Shown: in pieces, positions 32,996-43,829 of the stretch
How the letters are laid out: the number at the start of each line of letters is the position of its first letter
Position numbering within the stretch: position 1 is the first letter of the stretch
NCBI GenBank assembly: GCA_000320605.2
Contig: KB445797.1
Location: forward strand, 1,949,803-1,994,452
Reading direction: 5' to 3'
DNA: 44,650 nt
Source: Gelatoporia subvermispora B
Lineage: Eukaryota > Basidiomycota > Agaricomycetes > Polyporales > Gelatoporiaceae
The notes under the pieces: model-generated
Database searches by the model: none
Told to the model about the DNA's origin: nothing
What the model saw: only the letters and a program-made list of their open reading frames with translations
Made by a program: the position numbers and the translations under genes

Positions 32996-33804
32996 ATGTC
33001 GTTCTGCTCGGGATGTCTTCAGATGCATGCCCGCCCTTCGACCTCTGGGAAACACGCGTTTAGGACCTTTACCTCGTCCACACGCGTAACTGGGCACTAT
33101 CAGACGCTCTCGGTCCCACAGAATGCCACAAGGAGCCAAATCAAAGTATGTCAATTCTCTTCATTGCAATACTAGTACGATTTCCTGACGTCTCTCTCTC
33201 AGTCAAGCTACTACAAGGTATTGCACCTTGTGTCATTGGTTGATCCACCCGCAACTGATAGGTTTCGACCAGCTCAGCAAGATGTACCACCCCGACGTGA
33301 CCGCGGATCCGAAAGCCAAGGAGAGGTTCCAGGCGGTGAGCGACGCCTACGCCGTGCTTGGAGACGACCGGAAACGGTAAGCATACACATCATACCCTGC
33401 TCGGTCGATTGATTGCAACTGCACCATCCCCCAGGCGAGCGTATGATAGATCACTTTCTCAAGGCAGGGTCTCGGCAGCGACGGCACAAGAATCCCCATC
33501 CGCCGCACACTGGCACCATGATCTACGGAGACGACGCGGCTCGACGTATGCTTGGGAGCCCCGGAGACCAGGGCAGGCTCCCCACGCGCGTCCGCCACCA
33601 GGCGGCTACCAGCCAGAGCGACAGCATCCAGATCCATGGGTGTCGCCGCACGTTCGACGGGCGACTGGTAAGAGGGCGCCGTACAACCCGAGCGACATGG
33701 ATCGTGTGAATGCAGAGTCTGGATTTTGGAGGACTGCGCAGGTCGTCGGCATCTTGATGGTGATTGTGAGTATCGGCGGAGGCTTTACTGCGAGTGCGGC
33801 TTGA
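32996..33804 (+). CDS. J-domain (DnaJ-like) protein with C-terminal membrane segment
   Basis: Four exons (32996-33145, 33203-33217, 33273-33376, 33435-33804) encode 212 residues; exon 2 is a 15-nt micro-exon (SSYYK). The N-terminus is basic and Ser/Thr-rich ([20 protein letters not shown]), resembling a mitochondrial presequence; an in-frame Met at 32921 would add 25 residues. The J domain runs from [18 protein letters not shown] through the HPD motif (H61-P62-D63 in [17 protein letters not shown]) to [21 protein letters not shown] basic, Pro-rich linker follows, and a final helix [20 protein letters not shown] near the C-terminus suggests tail anchoring. J proteins stimulate Hsp70 ATPase. 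A mitochondrial inner-membrane location is an inference from the N-terminus and helix. The specific orthologue is not recognised. Confidence 0.88.
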
Positions 33805-34115
33805 ACGTCTTCCGCGGGCTTTTGAGGTATATACCACGGACTTTCATTGTTTGTAAACTAGAGTGGTTTCCTGCGATACAAATGAATTTATAGAACCGAG
33901 ACTGAGCACGAGGGCGGGAAGGGCCACGTCAGAGTAAGCGAGTTGCCGGTGCTATGGAAGCGCTGTGCCTCGAGGCTGGGGCCCGGCTTTGAAATCATAC
34001 GTATTTACTGTATGCAGCGTGCTGGCCTCGAGCAGCAGGATCTCCCCTTCGTGCACTCAAAGTCGTCTCTCTGACGAGCACGCGAGGACCACGACAGTCT
34101 CTGGCATCCCCCGGA
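33805..34115. other. Intergenic, tandem genes
   Basis: 311 bp between two same-strand genes; carries the J-protein 3' end and the next promoter. The frame at 33965-34363 (+) overlaps the next gene in another frame and is not supported. Confidence 0.5.
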
Positions 34116-35699
34116 ATGACTCTCACAATCCTCGTCTCGTTCTCGCTCCTTGCGCTGGTCGTGACCGCTCGCCCTCTCGTGCCCTACGACGGCCCGGATC
34201 TGTGAGCCCTCAGTTTGCCTCCGCGGCGTTCATCTCTGCTCACCCCAACGTTCTCGTGCAAGCGTACAACCCCCGGTTGATATCCAGAGTGCAGTGCAGG
34301 CCATCTTCGAGTCGCACACTGGGTACGATCTGTTGCGGCCTTTGTTCGACTATATCCGGCTGACCTCCATGTGCACAGACACCCGCCAGAATGCCTCTCC
34401 CAAGCATGCGAAGGTGAACAAGATATCCGCGTGCACCTCACCTCGTCCGAGGAGCAGGACGCTTACCTGGCTCAGCTCGACGGGCTCGACGCCGTCAAGG
34501 CCGTCGTCCCTCTCGGCTCCAGCGGCGTCCTCTCCGATGAGGAGAAAGAGCTCTACGAGCTCTTGACAGAGGTCCAAGGCAAAACCAGCGGTTCGCTGGA
34601 CGAACTCGATGGCGGCGTTCAACCAGTCTCCGAAGATCTCATCTCGCCACCTGGAGAGGGTGAGTTGATGGCGGCCGACGAGTTAGACGGCAGCCAAACC
34701 GGCGACTCCGATGCTGTTGCAGGGACTGCGACCTCGGATTTCATGGACTTGGTCAAGTCCCCGCCGCTCCTCATCATCGCTCTCTCTGCCGCTGTGGCGC
34801 TGCTCGGTCTGCTTTGCGTCTCTCTCGTTGTGTACACCGCGCACTACGTCCGCACCAGGGTCCTCGCGTCTGATTTGGCTTACAAGATCATCTCTTCGGG
34901 AGCGAAACCCCACCTCAGAGGTGTCGCTGTTCCGCGTCCGGGTGAGAAGGGCACGCTGCCAGAAAAGCACGTGTTGCTCCTCGACGCCGAACGTGCCGAC
35001 GTCGTCTACGCCTCTCCAGATCCTGCTCCCATGATGGATGAGAAAGTGGGCCAGCTCCTCGAGCCGCTCTCAGACGAGGAGGACCTCAATGAGAAGTTCG
35101 AGGATGCTGTCGACGACTCCCTCCTCTTCCTCCCGCCCGGTGCATCTCTCCCCACTCCTGCTCCCATCTCTTCCGCGGTCCCCTCCCTCCCCCAGATCCT
35201 CATCGAGGAACATCCCGACTCCGACGCTGTACCTGTCTCGCCACCCCGGACTCCGTACTCAACGCCTCCCCTCGGCCCTCTGCTGACCCTCCGCTCGCCC
35301 TCGCCCTTCCCCGCGCGCCGCTCCCTCGAGATGCGCGAGGTCTCGCGCCCCGCATCTCCCGCCTGGTCCCTGCGCGCCGCCGAAGCGTCCCCACTCACAC
35401 TCTCCGCCCCCTCCCGTCCGGAGTCCCCGTTCGCCTCGCCTCGCATCCCCGGTGCCTTGCTCCTCGACGATCCGCCTAGCCCAGCCGCGACGGTGGAGAG
35501 GGCGGAGCGCCAGCGCGCGTACCGCGCGCCGCTCCCTGAGCTTGACATCGCGTTCGCGCTGCAGCTCCGCCCCGGCCTCGGGCTCGGCGCGGACCCCGCG
35601 TGGCTCGTCCGGTTCTTGATGGCGATGTTTGGGTGGATGGCGGTGTTCATGGGCGGAAGCGGTGCGCACGAGCAGAGGCGCGGTGTCACTGCCTACTAG
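34116..35699 (+). CDS. Hypothetical single-pass membrane protein with signal peptide
   Basis: Three exons (34116-34201, 34263-34322, 34379-35699) join in phase to 488 residues. The N-terminal hydrophobic stretch MTLTILVSFSLLALVVTARP reads as a signal peptide. The lumenal or outer part is about 160 residues, acidic, with two Cys (HPPECLSQACEGEQ). One membrane helix lies at about 180-205 (LLIIALSAAVALLGLLCVSL). The cytosolic part is long, Pro/Ser-rich and probably disordered (for example DDPPSPAATVERAERQRAYR). A second hydrophobic stretch near the C-terminus (WLVRFLMAMFGWMAVFMGG) may be another helix. I do not recognise the family; such architecture is common among fungal cell-surface or secretory-pathway proteins. 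Codon use is strongly biased to C-ending codons, which supports real coding. Confidence 0.75.
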
Positions 35700-36123
35700 A
35701 CCGAGCGCATGCGAATGCGCCCGGTACCACAAGGCTTGATTTACGACCTGATATGACCATTGGACTCTCAGCTTCGGAACACACATATGCACTCTTCTCA
35801 CACCCACATCACTTGCACTTTCCGTTCAGATTCATAGCTTCGTTGCATTTGACTCGTCTATTTAAAACAGATCCCCCACTCTCGTTCTTAACTTCTTGAC
35901 ATATATGATATACGGAGGACTTGCTGCGCTAATCGGGTGCATTGGTGCTGACATGGGCACAGCTACCGCCGGTATAATCAGTCTCGTAGTCATTGTCTTT
36001 TCTTGTCATACTTAGTATGCAATTTGAGATTTACATTTGCACAATTATCTGTTGAAACAATCAGGGCGGGAATAGATTCGACATCGCGTTTGGACCCAAG
36101 TACGATGGGCAAATAGTGTTGCA
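35700..36123. other. Intergenic, no gene recognised
   Basis: 3' flank of the membrane-protein gene passing into the transposon-rich region. No coding frame or repeat recognised. Confidence 0.5.
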
Positions 36124-36290
36124 CAAGGCCGGGCTTCCGAGCCCGAGCCCGGCCTTGCGGGGCCCTCTGCAGCCTGACCGAGCCCGGCCCAAGCCGTCTG
36201 CAGGCCCTCCTCGAGGGCCCGGCTCTAAGTGTCGGAGGCCCTGAGCCGGCCCTCCGAGCCCAGGCTTCTGGGCGCTCAACCTTATGTCGC
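36124..36290. repeat. GC-rich palindrome cluster
   Basis: CAAGGCCGGGCT (36124-36135) and AGCCCGGCCTTG (36146-36157) form a perfect 12-bp inverted repeat with a 10-nt spacer. GGCCCTC (36203-36209) and GAGGGCC (36213-36219) form a second. The whole block is built from AGCCCGGCC/GGCCCTC-like words. Similar GC-rich subterminal repeats occur in some fungal and animal hAT elements, so this may be the left end of the hAT element that follows. No matching right end is visible before the window ends. Confidence 0.55.
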
Positions 36291-37060
36291 GTGGCCGAGA
36301 CCAAGCCCACCTACACGTGGATATTCAACCTCTCGTTTACCCGAATTCGATCGGCACTCTTTCTTTTCTGGCGGCAACCCTCCCTTTTCTGGTGGCATCA
36401 TGCCCCAATTTGACTTTAGACCAAGAGGCGTGCGGAATTTGAACGCCAGACACAAGGTTCCCAAATTTCGGGGACCCCGGAAACCGGGGTACCCCCCCTC
36501 CCCCCCCTTCTCCTTCCTAATCAGGGCAGGTTGAAGCAGTGCTGTCGAATTATGAAGGCCACAGCATGGCCACCCGCGACGCGTCTACAGCGTTTGGCCT
36601 CATGTGATGGGCGCTTCGGATTGAGATCACGCCTATTTCTCCAACTTTCGTTGCCATCCTGAATACCAACAAGTGTACTTGCTTCTACCAAAATTGCAGT
36701 ATATATCATAAAGTAGTGTTGGAACGATTCCTGAGAAAATCGTTGCAGTGGGATCAGAGCTTGATGTTGGGGAACCAAACTTCGTTAAAAGTGCGTCCAA
36801 AACGCGATCAGGGACCCCGAGTACCACCCGGGGGCCTTTCTAGCAGACAAGCTCGTGTTCGGCGCTAGATTTCCACACGCCTCTTGCTTTAGACACTTGC
36901 AAATGTTCTTCCAGCTGGTAGATTGCTCCCCCTGGCCTAATTCTAATGAATATACCCTCAACTCTCATTGTCTGCGTTTTTGTCCGTTTTTTGTGCTCGC
37001 TGCCACCTGCCCGCTCTCGAGGTTTGCAAGTTCCGAGTTCTGAGTCTGATTGCAACTACC
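36291..37060. other. Upstream flank of the hAT-like gene
   Basis: Contains a homopurine/homopyrimidine-rich stretch (AAACCGGGGTACCCCCCCTC near 36480). Short open frames only. May be element-internal 5' sequence. Confidence 0.4.
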
Positions 37061-39705
37061 ATGGGCGCACCTTCGCGGCCTTCTCTCCGGCTGAGCGGCA
37101 GACAGACTGTCTATCAAACTCTCGGCCGCTGGTTTGCATGTCAGCTGCTTCTTTGCTTGGCGCCTCTCTTGCTTCTCACTATGATCTTCTTGACATCTCA
37201 ACATTTGTTTGCTCTCTCAGCCTCTCCCCCAACATATGCGCTAGCAACCATAGTGGGATATGGCTACATAGTCCTTCTCCTGTTTCTGTATAGTACGTAG
37301 TCCGAGCACTTCAAATCATGCGCCGTCGCTAAGCTTGTGTTCGCAGGCACGCTTCTATGCCCCGGCCTGTCAAATCTTCAACAGCTTCTTCCCAAACATG
37401 GCTATTTCTACCGGCGTACCCACGTCTCCCACATGCACCTTGACAGGATGCGATGCCTGGTATCCAATCAGGTATTTACTATCTTTGTCAAGGGCACAGG
37501 ATCACGTCTGTCCGGCAGCTTGCCTGACACAATACCGCTCGGTTCGTATTCGATTCTGGCAATGTGCTCTTTCCGACTGACTTGACACAATTTCAGTTGT
37601 CTCCCCTACTACCACGGCAAACGAAATTCTCTCGCAGCTTGCCTCTCACGGTCTTATTCCCTTGCAGATGAACTCAACAACAAGCCCCACACATTATCTG
37701 TGCACATCCGGTCATCACCTGCAGAACTTCAATGGGACCCGGACCATCTCTGACTTGGGCGCTCAAGCATTCTCGTATCTTTATCTTCACCTTGCCATTC
37801 TGGGTGGCAGTACAGGTCGGTCAGATCTCTCAGTCCTATCACTATATCTGCTGATATGATATATTCTTAGCAGAAGAAGCTCCTTCGATCTCTGAGACCA
37901 CTGAGCTGAGACGCAGGAAACGTGTGCGCAAACAGAGCCGGCTCGTGGCTGACCCCGACAATGTGGAACGTGACAAGATTCCAGGCATCTCACATGCCTT
38001 GCTATCCACATCAGGTTCCCCTCAGACTTCACCATCCCTTTTTGCCCCATCGTTGCCTCTGCCAGCCGCTCTGTCACTCCCTGAGGCCATTATCAATGAT
38101 CCCTTAGTACAGCCTGGTCTGCCTGACTTCTCAAACCCTCACCCCTTGACGACTTGCAAGTGTCCCTTTATCATTTCTGATGAGTTCACTGAGGCGGATG
38201 ATGAGTCAGATGAGGTACGCGCAAGCTCAGTGGCACTGCAAACACATTAAAAGAAGAAAAAGAAAAAGAAGAAAACATGTACAACACCAGGGAAATGTGA
38301 CGCTCAGGGATTCTACAAGGACCTTGGACATCTTAATGCTGAGCTGCCAGAGGAAGCCAGCTTGAGTAAGGCCGCCGACGTGCACCACTTCTTCGACAAT
38401 CCGCATACAGAGACTGATACTACTGATGGCAAGCGGCGCGTGTGCAAGATGCATAACTGCAAGCTCTGCAAAAAGCAAGGGGGTGTGAAAGCATCGTTTG
38501 TGACTGATGTTACGACTGGGTGGCGTCACCTGGCCTCGAAACATAAGGTGCGTCTTTGATCACACTCTTTCTAGTTTAACATTATCTGATCATTATATAG
38601 GGAGCTTATCACAAATGGTGTAAAGACACCAGCTTTCTGTCGATGCTCCGGGAAGATATTGAGGCTCGCGCAAATGCAAAGAAAGCTGTACAAGCAACTC
38701 TTGATCCCCATGTCCAGCCCCTTCCCATTTGTGTTGCACCCTATTCTGATGAGCTTATGAAAGAGACTGCGCTGAAGTAAGTTATCACCATGGATCAGGT
38801 TCGTACTTCTCTCTCTAAGAGCGAAACCATTCTGACAATCGAAGCATAGCCTTTGAGTGCCATTGAGGAGCCCGCATTTGTAGAGATGCTTAATATGGCT
38901 GCACACGCCAAAGGTGCCATCAAGTTACCTGGTCGAAACATCACATGTCAGACAATCATGAAAAATGTCCAGGCAGAATCTTTGAGACCTTAAGAAGTGT
39001 TTGCAGGTAAGTCCTGTTTCAGCCTAGTCATATCCAGTTCACTTCATGTGCTTCGTAACAGGGTTCCTCAGTTACTGGGAAAATCTCTCTCACATGTGAG
39101 GCTTGGCAAGCGAGCAATGTTGATGCGTACTTTGCTGTCACAGCGCACTGGATTGAAGAAATCTCACCAAACAATTGGGTGCTTGCAGGTGCCCTGATTA
39201 GGTTCATGCACATCAACAAATCTCACAATGGGTGCCGCCTCGGACAGGCACTGTATAAGATCGCAAAACGGGTGGGAATTGAGCAGAGGGTATGCTTTGA
39301 TCTCACTATACATGGGCAGTGAACTTACTCTATGCAGATCTTCTGTGTTACCTCCGACAATGCAAGCAACAATAACACAATGATAGGAGAGCTCACACAG
39401 CAACTGCGAGCTCATTATCAAATTGAGATGAACAACGAGGAATCTCGTATTGGGTAAGTTGTGCAGTATTGATGATGGCATAGCTAATTGCTAATTGTGT
39501 AACATTATACAGATGTCTAGCTCATATTATTGACCTCGCAATGCAAGCTGTGATCGCAGCGCAAAGTCATGCCCCTCATTATGACCCCAAAAAACCAGAA
39601 ACCCATTCATTGGGGGTGTTACAACAGATTACAAAGTGTGTAGCTACGGGCGTAATGAATACAGTTTGTGGCAACTGTGGGGAATTCATATGCACATGCG
39701 AGTGA
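37061..39705 (+). pseudogene. Broken hAT transposase gene with N-terminal membrane helices and ubiquitin-like domain
   Basis: Exons begin at 37061, 37347, 37597, 37871, 38254, 38601, 38850, 39062, 39338 and 39513, nearly all in phase. Residues 1-77 hold two hydrophobic helices (LLLCLAPLLLLTMIFL; ATIVGYGYIVLLLFLYS). Residues 120-215 read as a ubiquitin-like fold: QVFTIFVKGTG, TTTANEILSQLASHGLIP, HYLCTSGHHLQNF, TRTISDLGAQAFSYLYLHLA, ending LGG (di-Gly 212-213). A basic/acidic linker follows, then a BED-type zinc finger (C399, C402, H422, H427). The hAT RNase-H region has KISLTCEAWQASNVDAYFAV, FCVTSDNASNNNTMIGEL and CLAHIIDLAMQAVI. It is broken by a TAA at 38778 where hAT proteins usually have Trp (LK-W-VITMDQPLSAIE). 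A second TAA at 38991 with a frame problem also breaks it, and there is no C-terminal dimerisation domain. Confidence 0.72.
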
Positions 39706-40070
39706 GTGAAATGGAACGAGGGGGCGGAGAAACTCCATATATGGATGGTGACAGACTACATGAAACTACCCAGGAGTTCAAATGCTATATATTACATGGA
39801 AACACGATGACGACTATGGGCCGCATCGTCTACAGTGACCTATGAGTGGCCAGAACAGTATGTTGTAGTGCGTGCTTAACTATGGCACCCCAATATAGAA
39901 GGGGACCTGCCGATAGTGGCTATCGGGGCTATATGGGCTATATTGTGCCGTATAGTAATACTCCATTTCCCTGATGTAAGCCAGCTATTGGTATAGTGTT
40001 CTTGCTCCAATAGGTAGTAGGTGCCAATGCGATATCTGCCTGTGCACCTGCTGTTCCAACTTCCCATACT
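39706..40070. other. Flank between the hAT remnant and the LTR element
   Basis: No gene. Contains a small perfect inverted repeat, CCGATAG/CTATCGG at 39910-39926, in a stretch of GGCTATATGGGCTATATTG-like words. This may be the remnant of another element. Confidence 0.4.
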
Positions 40071-40075
40071 CCTGG

Positions 40076-40257
40076 TATAAACCCGTCGTGAGTTATAGTG
40101 TTCTAGTGTATCGGACAAGAGCAATGCACTGAAGTTAGGTGTATTTAGATGCTACAAATCCAGGTAGAAGAACACTGGAGCACATGGAGCTCCAGCGTCG
40201 TACAAATGTTCGAAGCTGACTAATCACTTGTATTCTCACGGTCATGCATCTCCTACA
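40076..40257 (-). repeat. LTR, left copy (3' LTR)
   Basis: Matches the right copy along its length, for example GAGCACATGGAGCTCCAGCG and TAGATGCTACAAATCC, with scattered substitutions and one or two single-base indels. The first base pair is TA instead of TG. Confidence 0.88.
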
Positions 40258-41990
40258 CCCTCCCTTCTCCTAATCAATATAGAACAGCATTTGCTAGCTT
40301 AATGGTGCCCATGCCTCAGGGCCCACAGGGTGGGTGATTACCTCGCCGGTACTAGATGTATGAGAACCCTGCATCAGATCATGGCAATTATGTCCCATCG
40401 TTCCCATAACCACATCGCTGTGAGACGATGCAGCCAAGGGCAACGAGTTAGAATGAACCATTTGGTCGGTGGTAGATGGGCTCAGAACGATGCCTAACAG
40501 GCCCCCAAGTAGATTGCTGTTGGGTAATGCAGTTGTGGGTGCCATCTCTGCTGCCGCTTCTGGAGTTTACATGTTTGCGTGAGCAATGACCATCTCCATA
40601 TCTTCATTGCAGTTAACCAAGTAGTCTGGCAACATCATGCAGTGCACCTTGGTCAATTCGTGGAGCCACAAGCGCACGAATTCAAAGAACCGCTGGGACT
40701 TATGAGGTCCTATCCCATTGGCGGTGAAGTGTTGAGCTGCATCCTGCACAAGGAAACTGTCTGTGGGTATCATGAGTAGCTGCATGTTACAACCCGGGTA
40801 AATCTCGAGGTTTGGCACTGCAGCTAGCCAGGAGAATCTGTCATGCCCTCGGAATAGCTTGAGTACTCCGAACAGGTACTGGCTTCTGTTTTGCATAATG
40901 GCCTGCTGCTCCCATTCAGGGGTGAGCCTTATGATCTACAGGTGTGCCTGAACTAATCAAAGTTGTTGCTCATCATGGAATGATTCAGGAATTTCTCAAA
41001 TTTCAAACCGAGGGTGGAGCTGCATGTACAGCAGCCACTGCTCTGGGACATCATATATGCTCGGAGAAGCCATATTCGGCCAGGCGGGGGCTCGCTATGC
41101 GAGTTGCAGAAATTGTTTGCCTTTGTTGCACATGCACCCTAGGATTCCATGAACATGTTAAACCCAGTCTTGTACGTGGTGAAGCATGTCGATGTTGCTC
41201 TCAATATGTGCGGATTCCATCTACCCTTGGGCTTGGGTTTCCGTCACTGGGTTCCCTGCTTAGCAATTTTTTGCAGCGTCTTGCTCTGACCCCTCCCCCC
41301 TCTTTGGGATGCAATTGTGTGCTTGAGTGACTATTAGGGGCATGGGTGACTCCGGGGGGTTCACTGGTTGTCGAAACATTCACGACTGAGGTGGTGGGCT
41401 ACTTGCCTCCATAGACGTCCATCCGGCCTCCCTGTCTGCCACCCAAGCATGAGCCTTGACGTGCCTACGTGACTTGCAATCCTTGGACGTTATGTCCTGT
41501 CCGAATCAGCTGGGACGGTCCCTGCCAGCATTGTAGTGTCACCCACTCACATGGTCCAGGCGCTGGTAGTACCGTGCTGCCGCTGCAGATGCCTTATCGA
41601 GTCGTGCACGCAGTGTACGGATGTCGTTGCATTGCTCACAAATAGTGGTATGTGTCTCTGTGAGTTTGCGCACAACGCACTTGGTCTCTATATGTTGCAC
41701 TGCACCACCTGGAGCATGTCTGTCACGCTTATCCAGAGCCGCCATAATGTAAAATTTTCCTCAGACGCGGCAAGTCCCTCGTGGTTGTCGCTCTTGCTAC
41801 TCACAGGTGGCTTGTCTGATCTCTGGTGCAGGAATGCAGTCTTGTCCCAGGTATCATTGTCTGCGACACCCCAGGTGGTACCGTCCTGGTTTTGGTTTTG
41901 ACTTGGAGCTTGAGACATTTTTCTTGTGTTGCCTAGCTGAGTTTTTGTTAAATTTGAAGTAGTTTAGGAAGGAAGATAGATGCAAAAAGG

Positions 41991-42171
41991 TGTAAACTCG
42001 TCGTGGGTTATAGTGTTCTAGTGTATTGGACGAGAGGAATGCACTAAAGTCAGGTGTATTAGATGCTACAAATCCAGGTAGAAAAACACTAGAGCACATG
42101 GAGCTCCAGCGTCGTACAAATGTTCAAAGCTGACTAATCACTCATATTCTCATGGTCATGCATCTTCTACA
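41991..42171 (-). repeat. LTR, right copy (5' LTR)
   Basis: Begins TGTAAACTCGTCG and ends CATCTTCTACA, so the TG..CA ends are intact. Followed directly by the target duplication CCTGG. Confidence 0.88.
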
Positions 42172-42176
42172 CCTGG

Positions 42177-42686
42177 GCTTATGAGGCCGGCTAATAGAAT
42201 CATATGACCAGACTAATTCAGGCTCTTGAACTATCCGTTGCTATACGCGCACAGCTAGTTTTCATGTGGCGCGCTGTAATACCGGATATGTGCCAGCCCG
42301 GGAAACTGTCATAGGAACAACTACCGTGAACCTTCCAGCATACTGGAGGATGAGCAAGGAAAGGACAGAAGTCAAAGCTGGAGGCAACGCCCCCGCATCA
42401 CAAGACATCAGAGGCAGAACACGACATGGCAGGCCCTCTGGCAAACCAGAGGCAGAACTGAAAGATCACAGAAGATATCCCGGGAGCCACGTCTTCATAT
42501 CACGAGACATCGGAGCCAGACCACAACTCAGTGAGCATCTCAGCACATTGGTAACGGGATGCAGCGTGTGTGGAGCTCAGACCAGACATAACGAGTTTCC
42601 ATTAGAGAGGTTCAGAGATGGGGCACGCCCGCGGCGGCACTGGTCCTGGAAAAACCTTATATGATTCGCATTACACTTTGGACTAC
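42177..42686. other. No gene recognised
   Basis: The plus-strand open frame 42266-42664 has repeated words (ACAAGACATCAGAGGCAGA and ACGAGACATCGGAGCCAGA) but no domain. Probably the 3' flank of the next gene. Confidence 0.4.
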
Positions 42687-43625
42687 CTAATCACGGGGCA
42701 TGTTGGGACGTCGGTGCCCTTCATAGGCTGGGGCCAGCTCAACAACACTCTCTACATCTTTGGCGGGCCAGTTCCTGAACAGCAATCCAGCGAGGCGCAT
42801 AAGGCACTCTTCAACCTCTCCATATACCAGCGTGCGGTGAGGTTGTGCACCCGAATGTGTGCAAAGTAAACCAAGGTAGTGGCGGGCCCTCTGGAACAGC
42901 TCCCGGTCAACATCAGCTGAACGGATGTATTCAGCAAGACCACATGCGAGCCTGTCCAACCACTCATGGCCAAACATCTCTATGGTCTTGTCGAGCAACA
43001 GTGACCACTCGTGCATGTGCTCCAGAAGGGGCTCGTATGCCGGACACCAGAGGCAGAGACACTCCGAGAGGAATAACATCCCAGGGGCATCGTGGATGTG
43101 GGCCAACCTAAAGTCAAGGTGTGCCATGATGCTGGAGACCTCCCGGAGCAAGAAGGACATTGGGACTGGAACACTGGTGCTCCGGAGCAGTTGAGCGTAG
43201 CTGTCAAAGAGGGCCTCGTCCTGGAGCGATGCTAACTCGGGGTGATGGGTGTGATGGGGGACACGATGACTCACCACAAGGGTCCGGGTCCGACCAGCCC
43301 ACCCGAGCCAGAGGTGAATTTCGTCAGGGTCAAACACGGGTTTGCACTGAACTTCAGAATGGAGCAAAACACCAGTGGTGTTGTACCCCTCAAGCACGTG
43401 CGCGATGGCAGTCAGAAAAAGGCGCAAGCAGAGATAAGAGGCAACAGAGGCTATTAGGATCACAACAGGTGGGGCGACGACGGAGGGGGCTCTGGGAGAG
43501 GGCTGGAGAAGAACTGGGGCTTGGGGAAGGGCCCAAAATATATTCTTGATAGCCCCTTGGAGAGCACGCATCACGGAATCAGCTGGAAGTGCATCGAGCC
43601 GGTCCACAATGTTGTAAGAGTTCAT
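42687..43625 (-). CDS. Hypothetical protein with one membrane segment
   Basis: A single open exon. The frame is open from 43865; I chose the Met at 43625 (MNSYNIVDRLDALPADSVMR) because sequence upstream is Cys-rich and repeat-like, while downstream it is typical coding. That gives 312 residues. A Met at 43685 is an alternative. It has a hydrophobic segment at about residues 49-73 (VVAPPVVILIASVASYLCLR). The helical C-terminal part has HEWSLLLDKTIEMFGHEWLD, RSADVDRELFQRARHYLGLL and a final EGHRRPNMPRD. A possible 43-nt intron (GTGAGT..GTTAG near 43272-43230) would break the frame, so it was not used. No family recognised. It could be a lineage-specific mushroom protein or cargo of a transposon. 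Confidence 0.55.
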   Translation of the reverse strand: MNSYNIVDRLDALPADSVMRALQGAIKNIFWALPQAPVLLQPSPRAPSVVAPPVVILIASVASYLCLRLFLTAIAHVLEGYNTTGVLLHSEVQCKPVFDPDEIHLWLGWAGRTRTLVVSHRVPHHTHHPELASLQDEALFDSYAQLLRSTSVPVPMSFLLREVSSIMAHLDFRLAHIHDAPGMLFLSECLCLWCPAYEPLLEHMHEWSLLLDKTIEMFGHEWLDRLACGLAEYIRSADVDRELFQRARHYLGLLCTHSGAQPHRTLVYGEVEECLMRLAGLLFRNWPAKDVESVVELAPAYEGHRRPNMPRD

Positions 43626-43829
43626 CACGGATTGCACGACAGGGAGATGGGGAAAAGAGCAACAGGGGCAGGTCTGTACCATCATGCACCGGTGGGATGA
43701 GATAACATCTCTGGAGCAGGAAATGGGGGACAGCCATATATCACACGTGGACCAGCGGCGCGGGTACATGACACATATCTGGAATACGACGCGACATCTC
43801 GTGCCATCAGAACAAGGAAGAACAAAGAG

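Larger units (their letters stand above)
40076..42171 (-). mobile_element. Non-autonomous LTR retrotransposon, 2.1 kb
   Basis: Two direct repeats of about 182 bp (40076-40257 and 41991-42171) have TG..CA-type ends (TGTAAACTCG..CTTCTACA; the left copy's TG is mutated to TA). Both are flanked by the same 5-bp target duplication CCTGG (40071-40075 and 42172-42176). A purine tract, GGAGAAGGGAGGG on the minus strand, abuts the left LTR at 40258-40271, so the element points to the left. The internal 1.7 kb has short minus-strand frames (41918-41688, MSQAPSQNQNQDGTTWG..; 41745-41539, coiled-coil-like; 40896-40567). It shows no reverse transcriptase, integrase or protease motif. No clear primer-binding site was recognised. 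It would depend on an autonomous relative elsewhere. Confidence 0.88.

Noticed and set aside
35006..35807. Minus-strand frames of 227 and 182 codons
   Set aside because: Antisense of the Pro/Ser-rich cytosolic part of the membrane-protein gene.
42266..42664. 132-codon plus-strand open frame
   Set aside because: Made partly of short repeated words and lacks a recognisable domain or splice structure; more likely flank or repeat.
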